From Parvularcula sp. (GTDB lineage Bacteria > Pseudomonadota > Alphaproteobacteria > Caulobacterales > Parvularculaceae), in NCBI GenBank assembly GCA_002704915.1, contig PAIP01000027.1:37341-101340 (forward strand): DNA of 64,000 nt, written 5' to 3'. Position 1 is the stretch's first letter, and each line of letters starts with the position of its first letter. Position numbers and translations under genes: made by a program. The notes beneath the pieces were generated by a model that had not been told where the DNA came from, ran no database searches, and saw only the letters and a list, made by a program, of their open reading frames with translations. Shown here piece by piece: positions 63,657 through 64,000 of the stretch.

Positions 63657-64000
63657 CTAAGGGAGGATATTCAGCTCCAGCAGAAACGGGCCCGGTTCAC
63701 TGAACATTCTTTCAAGATGCGAGCGCGCGGCCTCAACCGAGCCGGCCGAGACCGCATGAAGGCCAAATCCTTGCGACAGCACCTTGAAATCGACGCCCGG
63801 CAGATCGGCGCCCACAGCCGGGCTCTGCATCATCGCCGATATATGTTTCAGGGCTTCGTAGCTCTGATTGTTGAGAATGATGAAGCCGACATCGAGATTG
63901 CGCTGCGCCGCAGTCCATAGCGCTTGTATCGTGTAAAGAGACGATCCGTCGCCGACCAGCGCAATGGATTTTCGGGAGGGGTCCGCAAGCGCGCCGCCGA
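63657..64000 (-). CDS. ThDP-dependent enzyme, C-terminal part
   Basis: The gene continues beyond the window end; only the last 114 residues are present. The fragment contains the ThDP-binding motif ALVGDGSSLYTIQALWTAAQ followed by NLDVGFIILNNQSYEALK, i.e. GDG and NN, spaced as in acetolactate-synthase-like and benzoylformate-decarboxylase-like enzymes. The C-terminus GPFLLELNILP is also typical. Whether it is a decarboxylase or a lyase cannot be told. The stop is the TAG at 63657-63659. Confidence 0.88.
   Translation of the reverse strand, partial: GGALADPSRKSIALVGDGSSLYTIQALWTAAQRNLDVGFIILNNQSYEALKHISAMMQSPAVGADLPGVDFKVLSQGFGLHAVSAGSVEAARSHLERMFSEPGPFLLELNILP

Overview
The window looks like chromosomal DNA of a GC-rich, motile, aerobic/microaerobic alphaproteobacterium. 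Three things support this: a FixL-FixJ-FixK oxygen-sensing set beside a ccoNOQP/ccoGHIS cytochrome cbb3 locus, a single long RelA/SpoT homologue in an rpoZ-rsh-pyrE-pdxJ-acpS-lepB-rnc-era-recO run, and dense palindromic intergenic repeats. The family level (Hyphomonadaceae, Parvularculaceae or Caulobacterales) is a guess. I saw no tRNA, rRNA, insertion sequence, phage gene or CRISPR array.

Layout. 1-3249: putrescine catabolism (aminotransferase fragment, puuA-like, puuB-like). 3394-11396, minus strand: cbb3 oxidase structural genes ccoN-O-Q-P and assembly genes ccoG-H-I-S. A perfect FNR/FixK box lies upstream of ccoN. Divergently, 11661-14209 carries fixL, fixJ and fixK, so the oxygen sensor, its regulator and the likely target lie together. 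14218-16604: a flavodoxin-fold oxidoreductase and an M28 peptidase lipoprotein. 16689-23706: flagellar block (fliM-like, motB, flgE, flgK, flgL, flgI). 23855-34195: conserved housekeeping run with two insertions, a B12-binding radical SAM gene between era and recO and a glutathione S-transferase gene between pdxJ and acpS. 34324-42936: folK, NYN nuclease-like, UDG family 5, a small membrane protein, acyl-CoA ligase, CCA-adding enzyme, CoA pyrophosphatase, DUF1285, sppA. 43277-50087: a MoxR/DUF58/BatA-DUF4159/large membrane protein cluster. 50207-55562: hypothetical protein, queD, queE, S41 protease plus a small lipoprotein, K+ channel-like protein, infC (which appears to start at AUA). 55692-64000: two glycosyltransferases, a GH13 glucosidase, a UDP-glucuronate epimerase-like protein, a phytoene-desaturase-like FAD protein, a lipoprotein esterase, and the C-terminal part of a ThDP-dependent enzyme cut by the window end.

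Several small or non-ATG genes were read directly from the sequence: ccoS (52 aa), ccoQ (55 aa), the GTG start of ccoP, the ATA start of infC, and the final partial ThDP enzyme gene. The most interesting points are the compact oxygen-sensing/terminal-oxidase island, the AUA-initiated infC, a QueD homologue lacking the expected catalytic cysteine, the Bat-like envelope cluster, and several families of long palindromic intergenic repeats, most often in gaps between convergent genes.
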